A stretch of DNA of 64,000 nucleotides. Origin: Plicaturopsis crispa FD-325 SS-3 (taxonomy: Eukaryota; Basidiomycota; Agaricomycetes; Amylocorticiales; Amylocorticiaceae). The position numbers were made by a program, and so were the translations under genes. Below the pieces are notes generated by a model that was not told the DNA's origin, did not search any database, and saw only the letters and a list, made by a program, of their open reading frames with translations. This document shows positions 20,925 to 31,900 of the stretch, piece by piece. The stretch spans positions 880,682 through 944,681 of the forward strand of contig KN832564.1 of assembly GCA_000827205.1 (NCBI GenBank), in the 5' to 3' direction. The first letter of the stretch is position 1; each line of letters opens with the position of its first letter.

Positions 20925-23900
20925 CTACGGAGAATCCGCTCGCGAGGACGTAGAGCCTGGGGCCTTCGGGGCAGGGGCGTCCGAGGGGCTGTCCTCCGAG
21001 ACTGTCCCATCAGGCGCACGAGTGTAACCTGGAGGCAGATACGGATCACCAGAGGACGTGTTGTCTCGGATGGCGACCTCTACTTCACTCGCAACTGCTT
21101 CGTCTACATCTTCTGTCACCTCCGTAGGGATTGGAGAAGACGACCCAGGATCAAGGGGCACGTGTGGCTTGTCTCCGAGAGCGGATTCGTCGATGTCTGT
21201 CCTGACTGGTACCGTCTCGGCGGCTGGAACTTCGTCAATATCGACGTGGTCCGTGTCCGATAGGTGCGTCACGTAGTCTGCATCGCCTGGGCAGTTCAGC
21301 GCCCAGCGTATCATGTGAAGAAATGGAAGTTCTACCTGTTTCGAATTCGGGTTCGCCCCATACGATTTTCCTCTTGCCTTCATTTTGTTTTGCCTCGGCT
21401 TCGAGACGCGCTCGTCCGTCGCGCGCTAGCTGCCGCAAGTCCCTGACATTTCGGCTGGGTGGGCGGAAACGGGGCAGGAGAGGTTCGTTTTCGGCGTCGC
21501 GGTCTTCGGGAGCTATGGAAGGGGCGCCGCCATAGTTGATACTTTGCCAAATCTTCCCCATGTCCGCAAGCTCTACGCCAGATGGAAGATTGAAGGCGCG
21601 GATCTTGCGCGCCTTGGCCTGATCCAAGCTGAAGCGAAGCTCCGCAGCGTCCAACGCCGAATGACTGATAGTGTAGTGGAGAACCCCTGCAATGCCCGAC
21701 GTTAGAATTTGAAGAAAGCCGACGGTACGAGGGAGGTAACGTACATTCTTGCTCGACGGCCTTTATCGCCTTGCTTTTTCGGACGGGCAGGTTGTCAACG
21801 TAGCTACAGCTCGTTACATCCAGCCTAGCAATAGGCCTTGGCCCCTTGGATCCGTCCCATTCGAGAGGCTCGACCCACACATACATGATGTCGGAATCTT
21901 CCTCGGTCTCAAACGTCGCTTGAATGGACTGGCCACACGAAGTCAGCAGAGACCGAGGTGATATGAGCACATACGTACTTCCTTCGGGAAGCATTTGATC
22001 ATCTCCTCTGCAACCTGTTCTAGCAGTCCAACGCACTTCTCGAATACGCGCGGGCCTCTGCCAGTCCTACCGTAGAGTCGCGAGTCCATCTCCTCTAACG
22101 GGACATACTGGAAGCCGAACATCCGGGAAGTGTTATGGTAGGCTACCAATACACCATCCATGTTTCCGATTCTTGCCTGGAAACTGGATGCCATGAGTAC
22201 GACGCACAGGACAGATCAAAGCATAACCTACGAGTATTTTAGGAATGCTGAACGGATGAGGTCGAAGTACTCCTTTTCAAAGCTTTCAAGGGCGCCATGA
22301 AGTTGATGAATTTGATAATCGGAATTTTCCTGTGAACATATATATATCAGGCAGGAGCGACCGATGGAAGACACGTTCATTGATTGAATACCTCGTAGTT
22401 CAGCATGTCTAGTCGAATGGGCAGTGCTGCACGAGTTTTGATGTCAAACACGCCAGTCCCAGGCAAACGACTGTCTTGGGCATCCAATTGCGACCGCATG
22501 ACGAATTTCTCTGACTAGTAGGCTTGATAAGTTGACGGTTCCCAGTTACTTTTTAAGCAAAGGGGATATGGTTACCTTGGAGTACCGGAACGCTTCTTTG
22601 CGGGTGTCAACATTTTCTTTAGACGGTTCCGGAGAGGATCGTAAGAGCTGTGTGAAATCCGCCTCCGATTTGGTGAGGAACTTTTCAAGTACATGACCCT
22701 TCAATAAAAAGTATTGTCAAGGCAATGACTACATATATCAAAAACTAATTTCGGACGTACCAGCCAGGTCAGTATGTTCTTCTCGGTTACACCTGGTATA
22801 CCTGAATCCGAGTCGATCGCGTATACGCCGTCATCGTGATTCATGATGACAGAAACAGGCATACGCTGTCCAGGAGTGAAATTTCGTTTCTGTGGAACAG
22901 CGTGTTGGCGCCTAAAGTGATGAAAGCATAAGAGATAATCACCTCGTGATTGAAGTGACTGCTGAGTGTAGTTGTGTCCACTTCCTGATTACCAGATATC
23001 AGGAAGTAGATTTGGCTCAACATCCCCGTCAGTGAAGAAGTGGAGCCTCCGAAAAGCCTATTTTCTTGTCTGCACAGATTCCACAGGTCCTGAGTCATGC
23101 AAAGTTATTGGGGAAACACTGAATGGACATTCGACTACTGACCTGGTCGCGAGAGCTTTTGACAAAGGGCGATATTCGCTCAAAGGCGAAGTCCTGGACG
23201 CTTGGTATGTTTTCTAGCCACGGCGCAAAATTGTACACCCGCGACCGTGGATCTTGCAGCCAGTGGACGCCTGGACTATGCAAATCAAGTTCAGCATAAC
23301 TTCCAGTTTGCTCTCTGGAGAGTGGACAGACTTGAATAAGACACGATCTAAGCCATGTGCCAGCTTTGCGACTGGTTGCATATCAGAGGTAGGGGCAACG
23401 TCTAGTATAATTGTCAAGTACACATATAAGCTGGAGAGCTGTCCGAGAGGTACCTTGGAGAACATCGGTTGTGACAGGGCGAAGAAGGCCCTCTATGCGT
23501 CTTGAATAGCTGGGTGGTCCCGCATGTAGTAACATGTGAGGAGGTGGTGGCGCATTGGGCTCGTCCAATTTCACCTGGTCTGAAGGTACCAACTCTATGG
23601 CTCAGGGTAATGGAGTGCCGTGTTCGAGGAGGAGAAGGTACGCACTGTCTTCACCCCAATTATCTGACCAAGCCTCGTCCGGCCATGCATTCGACACCGA
23701 CGCTTGCAGCGCTGGAGGTGCAGACTGCTCAGCGGCCTTGAGGAGTTTCATCTTCCTCTTCCAGGCGCGTGTCCTGTTCTTCTTCTTCTTGGTAGGCGGG
23801 GCATCCTGTGGCACGAATGCTTCGAGTCGTTCGATAATATGCCCCGCCGCACGGTCCCGCCGACTAGTCTCAGCCAGTGAGGCATCGGCTGCTGAGAGCT

Positions 23901-24225
23901 TCTCGATTGGTTTCGGCGGGCTGGTGTTCCATATTGGTATGTCTGTGTCACGCTCTTCACGGTTATTGTGTCGTTTCCGAAGTCTGTCGTGTAACGACTT
24001 GTCCTTGACTTCGACGTCCGGCGTAGATGTAAGGTCCGACTTTTCGGATGTAGACGCCTAGCCAAACAGTCATATATCTGTCACCATAATCCGTATGTCT
24101 GGTTCCTCGAGACGCACCTCTGCCACAGTCTTTCTGTGTGCAGTAGCAAAGAAGGCCCTGACTCCGTAGTGGGCCGGTCTTGTCGGCGAAATCAGTCTTG
24201 ACCCAGAGCTATGAAGTCTCTTCAT
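20925..24225 (-). CDS. PET127: Mitochondrial Pet127 protein
   Basis: Pet127 acts at the inner mitochondrial membrane in 5' processing and decay of organellar RNA (known for yeast). The first exon, ATG 24223-24225, encodes a basic import signal (MKRLHSSGSRLISPTRP...). A linker with KKKKNRTRAWKRKMK follows. Family blocks are LAHGLDRVLF and GVHWLQDPRSRVYNFAPWLE (about 23240-23390), KFVMRSQLDAQDSRLPGTG, FDIKTRAALPIRLD, ESFEKEYFDLIRSAFLKY, then RIGNMDGVLVAYHNTSRMFG and FQYVPLEEMD, and finally VELADMGKIWQSINYGG. An acidic, Pro-rich tail of about 130 residues ends at TAG 20925. It is joined through a 48-nt intron near 21287-21334. About a dozen exons. The identification is strong; the acidic tail is a local feature I cannot assign a role. 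Confidence 0.9.
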
Positions 24226-24449
24226 CCGATGAAGCAAAAAGGGCGATGCTCGAAAAGAAATGAAGGGAAGAGTGACACGGTGGTACGAACGAGAAGACGC
24301 TGCAATAATTTCGAGTCAAAATTTGGACGCGTCCGGTCACGTCGAAGAATGTTCCCACCGTGGCAATAGCCCCTGTCTCGTTCCATTACCCGACAACTTG
24401 GCTTGACCGCCTCGGACAACCACCGCCGCTCTCTGCTACCTCCTCTCAT
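24226..24449. promoter_or_regulatory. Bidirectional promoter region between PET127 and ARL8
   Basis: 224 bp between two divergent start codons, so both core promoters and leaders must fit here. No specific factor site is claimed. Confidence 0.5.
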
Positions 24450-25595
24450 ATGGCTAACCTCTTCTCCTCGTTTCTCCTTTGGTTTTCGGGGTAATACTCT
24501 GCTGCATTGGATGTGCATTCAGACCTCACTAAGCAGCTCAATTCTCTAGGCTTTTCTTCTCGAAAACAGCTGAGATATCCGTCGTCGGATTGCAGGTGCG
24601 CAGGCATATTGGTTGCGTGAGATCGTGTCCTAATTCTCGCCCCTAGGCTTCTGGGAAGACTTCGTTTGTGAATGTCATTGGATCAGGACAGGTCAGTCTT
24701 CGCCCTGCTGCTCATAAAGAGCAGTGGGCTTAAAAATCTCGCTATCGCAGTGGAGCGAGGATGTAGTGCCTACTGTTGCTTTCAACTTCCGGAAAGTCCG
24801 CAAGGGCAATGTCACGATGAAAATTTGGGATGTTGCAGGTGCGTCACACTACTCGGAACTCCCGCCGTGACTGCTAACCGGGCATCGCAGGACAGCCAAA
24901 ATTTCGCTCGATGTGGGAGCGATACTGCAATGGCGTGGACGCGATCATGCACGCATACGTTACCGTTATGATGTCAGACATGCTGATTTATACTATATCT
25001 GCAGATTTGTAGTGGATTCTGGAGACGTGAGTCAATTTTAGTGGATCCACCGTCCTAGGAAATGACCTTTCTTCAATAGAAAGAGAAATTTGACGCCGCA
25101 CGCTTTGAGCTCCATCAATTACTGGGAGAGCCAACGTTGCATGGTGTACCGCTGCTAGTGGTATGTGTTTGATTGGTCCCGGTCCACCAAAATTCATGTC
25201 CGCTCCAGTTGGGCAACAAGAACGACGTCGACGGACATGCTTCCGTCAAAGAGTTGATCACTGCGCTGTTAGTCTTTGTTTCCTCTCTTGTCCTCATTCC
25301 ACTGATCATAGTTTGGGGCATAGTCAATTGGACAAGATACAAGGACGGCCTGTTTCGGTGAGTCTTCTTTGGTTGTCAGGCGATTGTCATTGACATATGA
25401 AACTCCGTTGTTAGTGCTATTCGGTTAGTCTTCCACTACTCAATATTATTAGAGTCTCACTTACACTCTTGTGCAGTGCTCCATGAAGAGTCAACACAAT
25501 CTGTACGTCTCTCCAACGCAATCGTAAGCTCGAGACTGATTCTTTTGGCATGCAGCGATATTGTCTTGCAATGGCTGGCGGGACGGAGCCATTGA
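24450..25595 (+). CDS. ARL8: ARL8-type small GTPase
   Basis: Arf-like GTPase that in animals directs lysosome movement; in fungi presumably acts at vacuole or endosome membranes. Start ATG 24450-24452, [14 protein letters not shown], is the hydrophobic N-terminal helix typical of ARL8, which is acetylated and not myristoylated because there is no Gly2. Guanine-nucleotide motifs are G1 [14 protein letters not shown], a switch [22 protein letters not shown]3 [17 protein letters not shown] (the usual Gly-Gly is Ala-Gly), G4 [10 protein letters not shown], and a C-terminal [13 protein letters not shown] before TGA 25593-25595. Exons are short (about eight), including very small ones near the 3' end. 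Convergent with RPN13. Confidence 0.9.
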
Positions 25596-25767
25596 GGGCC
25601 CCATGGCTACCTCAGATCTCATCTATGCATCACCGAACGCACCTGTATTTTACCATTTTTCGCCATTTCAAGGGTTTGTAGCACGGGAACAAAAGGACGT
25701 TTGCAACCAGTATTGAAATTATGAACGGCGAGGTCGTCGCATTTGCCACATTTATGCCTGATGGCCA

Positions 25768-26877
25768 CTAATCTGTTTCCATACTGTCCGTCCCGCTACC
25801 ACCCTCCCCTCTATTTGCTTGCTCCTGAACTGCTCTCAAGAACGCCTCGATACCTAGGCCTGCTTCTGCTGGAAGACCTAAGCCCGTGACGAGGTTACCA
25901 AGCAAACCAGTTCGCAACGCCTGGTCGAAATTCCGTACAGCTGCTCTGAATTGCGGCGAGTTGATGACTCGCTGCAGAACTTCGGGCGATGGCGGTGTTG
26001 GGAGATCTGGAGGGAGGTGGGGGAACAGGGTGGGGACGAGCTCGGGATGAGCGGTGAAGAGAGGCGCGATGTTGGCGGGAGTCACGATGTCGGTGAGAGC
26101 GAGTTCTGAGAGTGGACTTCAGGAAGGTGTACACATGAGAGCGTTGCAACACACTCACCCGGTTCGGGAGCGCTTCCGCCTGACATTGACTGGACCAAGT
26201 TTCGCAGTTGGGCTAGTTGGTCAGGTGTAGCCTGAGGAGCTACTTGCGACCTAGATATAGAGGCAGAAACTTTAAATGAGTGTGCAACAGGTCCTCGGGC
26301 AGTCACGTACGTGGACGCGGTTGGTTGACCCCAGACAGGTGCATCGTCTGGATCCAAAAGAAGTTTATTTACATTCTCCACGAACTCTGCATCCCTGGCA
26401 GTCGATGCGTCCTGAAGTTGGTTTCGTGACAAACGTTAGAATATTGGCCCACTTGCGTAGGCTAATCGCCACTCGCCTGGAGCCAGAACTAGAGGGCGTT
26501 GTGTAAGGGCGAGGGACGAAGGAAAGAGATATGGAGGCTCACGAAATGCCTTTGGTTAGACGACGAGAATTTGAGAACATATGTTCTACCGCCTGGCGAT
26601 TGTGTAACTTTGGCAAAAGTAGCATCGGAAGGGAACAAGATCAGGTCCTACGCATCGAATTGCGCGTCAATGCACATCCCTACGCAAGGAATAGGCTGTC
26701 TGGTCATACCTCGTCCACCACATTCGTAGTCCGGTTTTTCCAGATGAAGTGCAGGAGTCCGTCCTCTTTCTTGAGGACGATGGCGCCTTTGGCTGGGTCT
26801 GGATCCACGAAGTTGGTTCCTTCGCGTCTGAATGCGCGGCCAGCTTTGAAGGCGAGCAAGATAGGTTCGTCGGCCAT
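25768..26877 (-). CDS. RPN13: Proteasome ubiquitin receptor Rpn13
   Basis: Subunit of the 19S regulatory particle that binds ubiquitin chains and docks the deubiquitinase Uch37 where that is present. Start ATG 26875-26877 (MADEPILLAFKAGRAFRREG). The Pru domain continues with KGAIVLKKEDGLLHFIWKNR (ubiquitin- and Rpn2-binding fold), GRTYVLKF, RHFFWLQDASTARDAEFVEN, then VNKLLLDPDD. After a Ser/Pro linker comes the DEUBAD-type helical domain (LTDIVTPANIAPLFTAHPEL; PPSPEVLQRVINSPQFRAAV) ending in an acidic tail, GTDSMETD. Presence of the C-terminal domain makes it the long ADRM1-like form, unlike budding yeast Rpn13. About six exons. Confidence 0.9.
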
Positions 26878-27117
26878 TGTAGTAGTATGTAGTGCAGTAA
26901 TGAGTGGCTGCACTCGTGTATACGAGTACGCGACGCGTCAGTGTTCGGAGTTTCAAACACTTGCATTTGGATCTCCATCGAAGAAGGTCTTGACGGTCTT
27001 GGTTATCTTCGGTCAACACTTGAACACTGTAAGACAAGTGCATATGTACGTTGCACATTAACCAACCAAGCCATTTGTCTGACGCTGTCTTCTGGATCTA
27101 TTTTCCTATAGTTGGAT
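26878..27117. promoter_or_regulatory. Bidirectional promoter region between RPN13 and the SCOC-like gene
   Basis: 240 bp between divergent starts. I see no proteasome-associated control element in it that I would stand behind. Confidence 0.4.
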
Positions 27118-27474
27118 ATGTCGTTTGGCGGGTTCGACGATACCCCCTCATGGGGTGCGCCCGCTGAATTTCCAGCCGGCGATATCGTAAAGGACGCAAT
27201 CCGGAAAGAACAGTTGCTCAAGTGTGTAACTGCAATACCACTTGTACAAATACACTGACGACGAGTGAACTCGCAGGGACATAGCTGCCGCGCAGGAGGA
27301 CCTTCGCAGTTCGTTTTACCGTCTCTTTCGAATCCACGTCCGTCTAATACGGCATCAGCCCTCTACGCCCGCGTAAAAACAGTGCAAGGAGACGTGGACA
27401 AGCTTACGACAGGAAACGCCACATTGCAGATGTACATCGACAATCTGACGGTGCAGATGGCCAAACGACGTTGA
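27118..27474 (+). CDS. SCOC-like short coiled-coil protein
   Basis: Three exons spell an 83-residue protein: MSFGGFDDTPSWGAPAEF at the start, then a continuous heptad-rich helix (KDAIRKEQLLKDIAAAQEDL; VKTVQGDVDKLTTGNATLQM) ending YIDNLTVQMAKRR before TGA 27472-27474. The introns begin near 27223 and 27320, and all phases agree. The pattern of a short N-tail followed by a single coiled coil with a conserved QxYIxNL near the end matches the SCOC/SCOCO family, whose members bind Arf-like GTPases at the Golgi. An ARL8 gene lies 1.5 kb away, but SCOC proteins are known partners of ARL1/ARL3 rather than ARL8, so no direct partnership is claimed. Confidence 0.78.
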
Positions 27475-28208
27475 TCCATATCCAGTGTACGTCCTTCGCC
27501 CATGTATAGAACGTTGTCCTGACACACTGCAGTGCGTATGGACGTGCCGGATGATCGCGGTCGCGACCGGGCGCCCGCACTTCTCGCATTGGTCTACGAA
27601 GGATTGCGGATGTGCTGCGGGGAGCACGCTTTCTTCTACACAACAATCAGCTGGTGCTCACCGCTTCCCTATGCCCCTCTTCTTGGATGGCCGCTCGTCG
27701 TTATCTCCAACGGATAATCACGCCCTTGGTATGTAGTCCAGGCACAGCTGTTGTCAGATTGTGAGCATTATCTATGGCTAGTCGGCGGTCTCGTCTTGAT
27801 GCATTATGCATCATGCTTTGTGGATTCCCACATATTCATTCTTGAGGGCCCCGAAGCCTGAGCCATACAGCCCTCAACATAAATGAGTACCTGGTCAGCG
27901 CTCACTCCCATATGCAGATACATCCTTGACGATGATAAGTCAAGGGCTTGTCACTGAGCTTGGCAGAGCACGGAACTGCATACTAACTTACCTCATAAAT
28001 TTGGTTTGCTCATCATCTCGGCATCGTTGCCGAAAACTTGCACTCAACTCGCACGGACGAACATTGTTCTGGTTGCAAGTTGGCGTCAACGTTCTCCTTG
28101 ACGAGCGGTGAGCAAACAGCTATATCTGAACCATGCACATATTTCATCGCTACTAAATGGGCGATGTTTTAGCACTATCACTCAATCAGGTCATCCTATA
28201 CATTGAAC
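27475..28208. other. Intergenic, no confident gene
   Basis: Holds the SCOC 3' end and the DUF4267 promoter. A minus-strand stretch at about 27540-27620 reads CEKCGRPVATAIIRHVHTHC, which looks like a metal site. It lacks flanking coding support and overlaps open frames in the other direction, so no gene is called. Confidence 0.3.
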
Positions 28209-28616
28209 ATGGCACCCACACCACTCTCCGAATCAGCCTTCCTCCTCATCGCCGCCAGCGCCATCGCGACTATCTTTGTCGGCTTTGGCGTTAACGCCAT
28301 CCTCCGGCCCCTAAACGCCCTTGAGCCCTTCGAGTTTCAATCCCTAGCTCTTGCGTCGGACAAGCGGCTAGTCGAAGGCCTCTTGGTTATCTACGGCGTT
28401 CGAGACATATTCATGGGCGTGGCCATCTACGCTACGGCATACTTCAGAGCCCGCAAGCCTTTAGGCTGGATTTTGATTGGCGGCAGTGGGGTAGCGCTTG
28501 TGGACGGCATCGTCTGCCTCACGCAGGTTGGGAAGGGGCAGTGGAATCACTGGGGTTATGCGCCTATGGTGACGGTGCTTGGAAGCCTTCTGCTCGGTAT
28601 TCTGGATAGGGCATAG
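28209..28616 (+). CDS. DUF4267 membrane protein
   Basis: Intronless, 135 residues from ATG 28209-28211 (MAPTPLSESAFLLIAASAIA). Four hydrophobic helices are visible: residues about 8-28, 60-80, 84-102 and 115-133. The loop RLVEGLLVIYGVRDIFMGVA and the GW-type turn RKPLGWILIGGSGVALVDG fit the DUF4267 family of small integral membrane proteins common in fungi. Function is unknown. The start codon lies close to the sequence ATTGAACATGGC, and an upstream in-frame TTG is not used here. Confidence 0.82.
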   Translation: MAPTPLSESAFLLIAASAIATIFVGFGVNAILRPLNALEPFEFQSLALASDKRLVEGLLVIYGVRDIFMGVAIYATAYFRARKPLGWILIGGSGVALVDGIVCLTQVGKGQWNHWGYAPMVTVLGSLLLGILDRA

Positions 28617-28936
28617 ATGGTGCATATACCCAAGGTCTGAGGCTTTCTCGAGCTACTTTCAGGATGGCCGAAAAGATAAATTTAATGTGCGCCATCGCTA
28701 TGTTCAACCTCCCTGGTCGACGGAGCTATTTGAATAATACCCCCTGCAATCAAGGGCACGCTGACATGTTCGCCTCTCAAGTTTGGCTCTATAGTTGACA
28801 ATTCCATTTGCATAAGTTCGTTACAAGCTCATTGTTGCATACGCAACAGGTAGGAGGTACGTAGGTAGGTGATGATATACCGTTACTTTACAGCAATTAC
28901 ACAGCAATTACAACAGGAAAAATTCATATCTTGCAT
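28617..28936. other. Intergenic between DUF4267 and the TmpL-like gene
   Basis: A 320-bp tail-to-tail gap with both 3' untranslated regions. It contains several TAGG/GTAGGT repeats near 28850-28870 and a perfect 11-bp tandem duplication. Confidence 0.4.
28890..28911. repeat. Two tandem copies of ACAGCAATTAC
   Basis: Perfect 11-bp unit repeated twice without a gap in non-coding sequence. Probably a replication slip. Confidence 0.8.
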
Positions 28937-31900
28937 TCATGAATCCCATATTGCGCCAAAGGCCTGCGAAAGGAATTTAGAAACAGAGCTTTAGAACTAA
29001 TGAAATAAAACTTACAGGGATACCTCTACTCATCATTCCATACACGACCTTCTTCGTCAAGCTCTGATTTGATATGATACATACTGCCTCTGCGTCGAAC
29101 TCGCGCACCAGCCGGTAAGTTAGCTTCACCATGTCTGGTTTGCCATGTGTACGCGTATCTAGAGTATGATTTGTCAAAGGTCAATGAAACGACTAGAAGG
29201 CATGATAGAATATACACACCGTAGATGACCGCATCGGGAGATGCTGCAAGGATGGCGTCGACAAATTTATTGCCAAAGGTCTGGCGAACATTTGGCGATG
29301 TCCACAGGAGCTTGATTGGCAGACGCCGCGCTAGAACGCACGGTGCGCAAGGCCCCATTCCGCTCCCTGTTGCAACCAGCACAACGCGTCGGAACATCGG
29401 CAAAACACGCAAAACGCCACAGACGGGCACGCCGCGTACCCATAGCTTTGCCGGGGGGTCATCGATCCGTTTGGATGTCCAATCACCAGCTCGCGATACA
29501 ACCATCGAGAACCCGGGCTTGTCTGGCTCGGCGAAGGTTGCAAAGCTGTGCCACTCGGTGAGGGGGTTGAGGGAGATACGCGCATAGCTTCCGGGGACAG
29601 GCGTCGCTGCGATAGAAAAATCAATACGAAAAGGGATGTCCATGATCAGGCCATGCCTACCATAGTCGAAGTATATCCTGATGGCATGTTTCGAGAGTAC
29701 TTCGGTGCGAACAGTCTCTTTCCGTAGCCTGACCCATGGTAAGATGATGGACAGAGTCATCACCAACACGAGCCAGAATGACGGCGACGCCAAAAGGGCA
29801 TTGCCCAGCGATTGACCGATGACTTTGTAGTCGTTTGTAAGTAGGATCACCTTGTAAGACCGTGACCGGTTAGTCATTCATCCTACCATCATATGTTGGC
29901 GACCACTAACCTGCGCCCATACAAGTGCTGTGGCAAACCATCCCAAGAAACGATGCGTGCGCTCAAATTGATCATGCGCCACCGTTCTTAAGCTTGGGTG
30001 AGCGAATATGGCGATTCCGAATAACGTTAAGAGGATCCAATACGTGACAACCACAGTAGCCACAGATGTCTGGGGGCTTTTGGTCAGCAACAGGTGCATG
30101 ATGTTGAGCGCGGTAGGTACCTTTTGACCGGCGACAAGCTCTTGCGTTGCCCGTACCGTGAAGAAGATCAACCATAGGATGGCCGATATTGCGCACCCGG
30201 AATGTACTGCGAGTGAGCTGATAGTCAGCTTTTTTTGGTGGCTGACTACAGAAATTGAGCTCTGTACTCACACCCCCCGATATGATATACACGAGCACAA
30301 ATACGACGGATTGACAATGGCCACCTTGTTAAAAATCGTGCGTTAGAGAAGACACAACGGATCATATAAAGATGACTTACGATCTAGGAACCGCGCAGAA
30401 AACGGCGAAGAACGCGTTAACAACATAGTCTTGTCGCATTAAAATCGAGCAGAAGATGTTGATAACGACAACCTCGCCGAGCTTTCCTGCATTGGTGCCT
30501 CCGCGAACGATAAAATAGATGAATGTACCGACGTTCGCCACGAAGACAAGGCCGAATAGCCGGCGATAAAGAGAGAAGATCTGATGACGGAGGTTCCTGA
30601 GAAGTCTGCTTTCCGGCTTTGGAGGCAAGTCGTCGTCTTCATAGCCAGCCCAGGCCTCGTCACCCTTTTCTAGCGAAGAAACAGTAGAGGCCCTCGCCGT
30701 TGTGGTAGATGAAGGAAGGGACTCTTTCTCGCGTTGATAGACAGGCGGCGGCGGCAACGGTGACGACGGATCCGGGGGGCTTGATTTCTTGTCGCGAGCA
30801 TCGTCAGTCTTGAGGGTATCCTTGCTCTCCAAGGTAGGATTAGAAGTCTGCGAATGTAGCGCAGTGCGCGCTTTCAAAGCGAGGGACTCCAGGGCGCGTT
30901 TATCGATTTTTCCATTGCTGTCGGCTTGTCAGTGAAAATTCTGGGACAGTATCAAAACACGCACGGAGTCAGCGGAAAGTGATCCATCGTCAGGTAGTGG
31001 GATGGCACGGCATAATAGGGCTGGCTTTGAGCCGTAGCTATTCCGACGTTGTCCGTGCCATCGATGGCCGGTGTAACGAATCCCCATAGTTCTTCGTCAA
31101 TGAGCAGGGCGATGGCGCTTTTGACCTCTGGGCACGTCTGCCAAGTTTGATGCGTTAGAGAGGGTGACAAGTAACCAGTCTGGAAAGTAAGCGCACCTCC
31201 ATTGACGCAGCTACGCCGTCCAGTTCTACTCGAAATCCCTGTATGCGTGTTGATACTCATTCTAAGACCATGTGTCTCGCGCTGACCTTTATCTTGACCT
31301 GGTCGTCTGTTCTGCCCAGATGCTCTAATTTCCCGTCGAAGCGCCATCGACTACAACGAGTAAACGTTTATGAGCATGAGGTATCTCACAAGGCTGGATC
31401 ACTGACCCAAGATCCCCAGTATTGAACATACGTGATCTTCAAACATTGAGTTAGCTGGCGTCTGAGCATGAAATGTTATGCTTACCCGTCGGCAACGAAA
31501 GGATCTGGTTTATAGCGTTCGTTCGTTTTGTCTGTCATGTTGATGTATCCACGGGTTATGCCTGCGCCTCCTGCCCAAAGTACTCCAACTTCGCTAATAG
31601 GCAAAGGATTCAGGTGTTCGTCGAGGATATAAACACTGTTGTTCGGAGTGGGTGAACCAATGGACACTCTGTTTCCAGAGACGTGGAGGTCGACAGTGTT
31701 TACAATTGTAATCTGCCCAGACAAGGATCGTTAGGATGAACGCTTGTACGATATTTATAGCAAGCACACCTCAGTGGGACCACAGCAATCGTAGAAACGT
31801 GCTGCTCTCGCCCAACTATCTGCGAGATCTGTTTATCGAGTATAGATAAGCGATGCGTAGAAGACGGATCTTGAATACCCACTCTGCGGACATGGTTCTC

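Noticed and set aside
27355-27646. Zinc-finger-like minus-strand stretch CEKCGRPVATAIIRHVHTHC
   Set aside because: It overlaps the 3' end of the SCOC-like gene, has no splice partners, and the ligand spacing fits no family I can name firmly.
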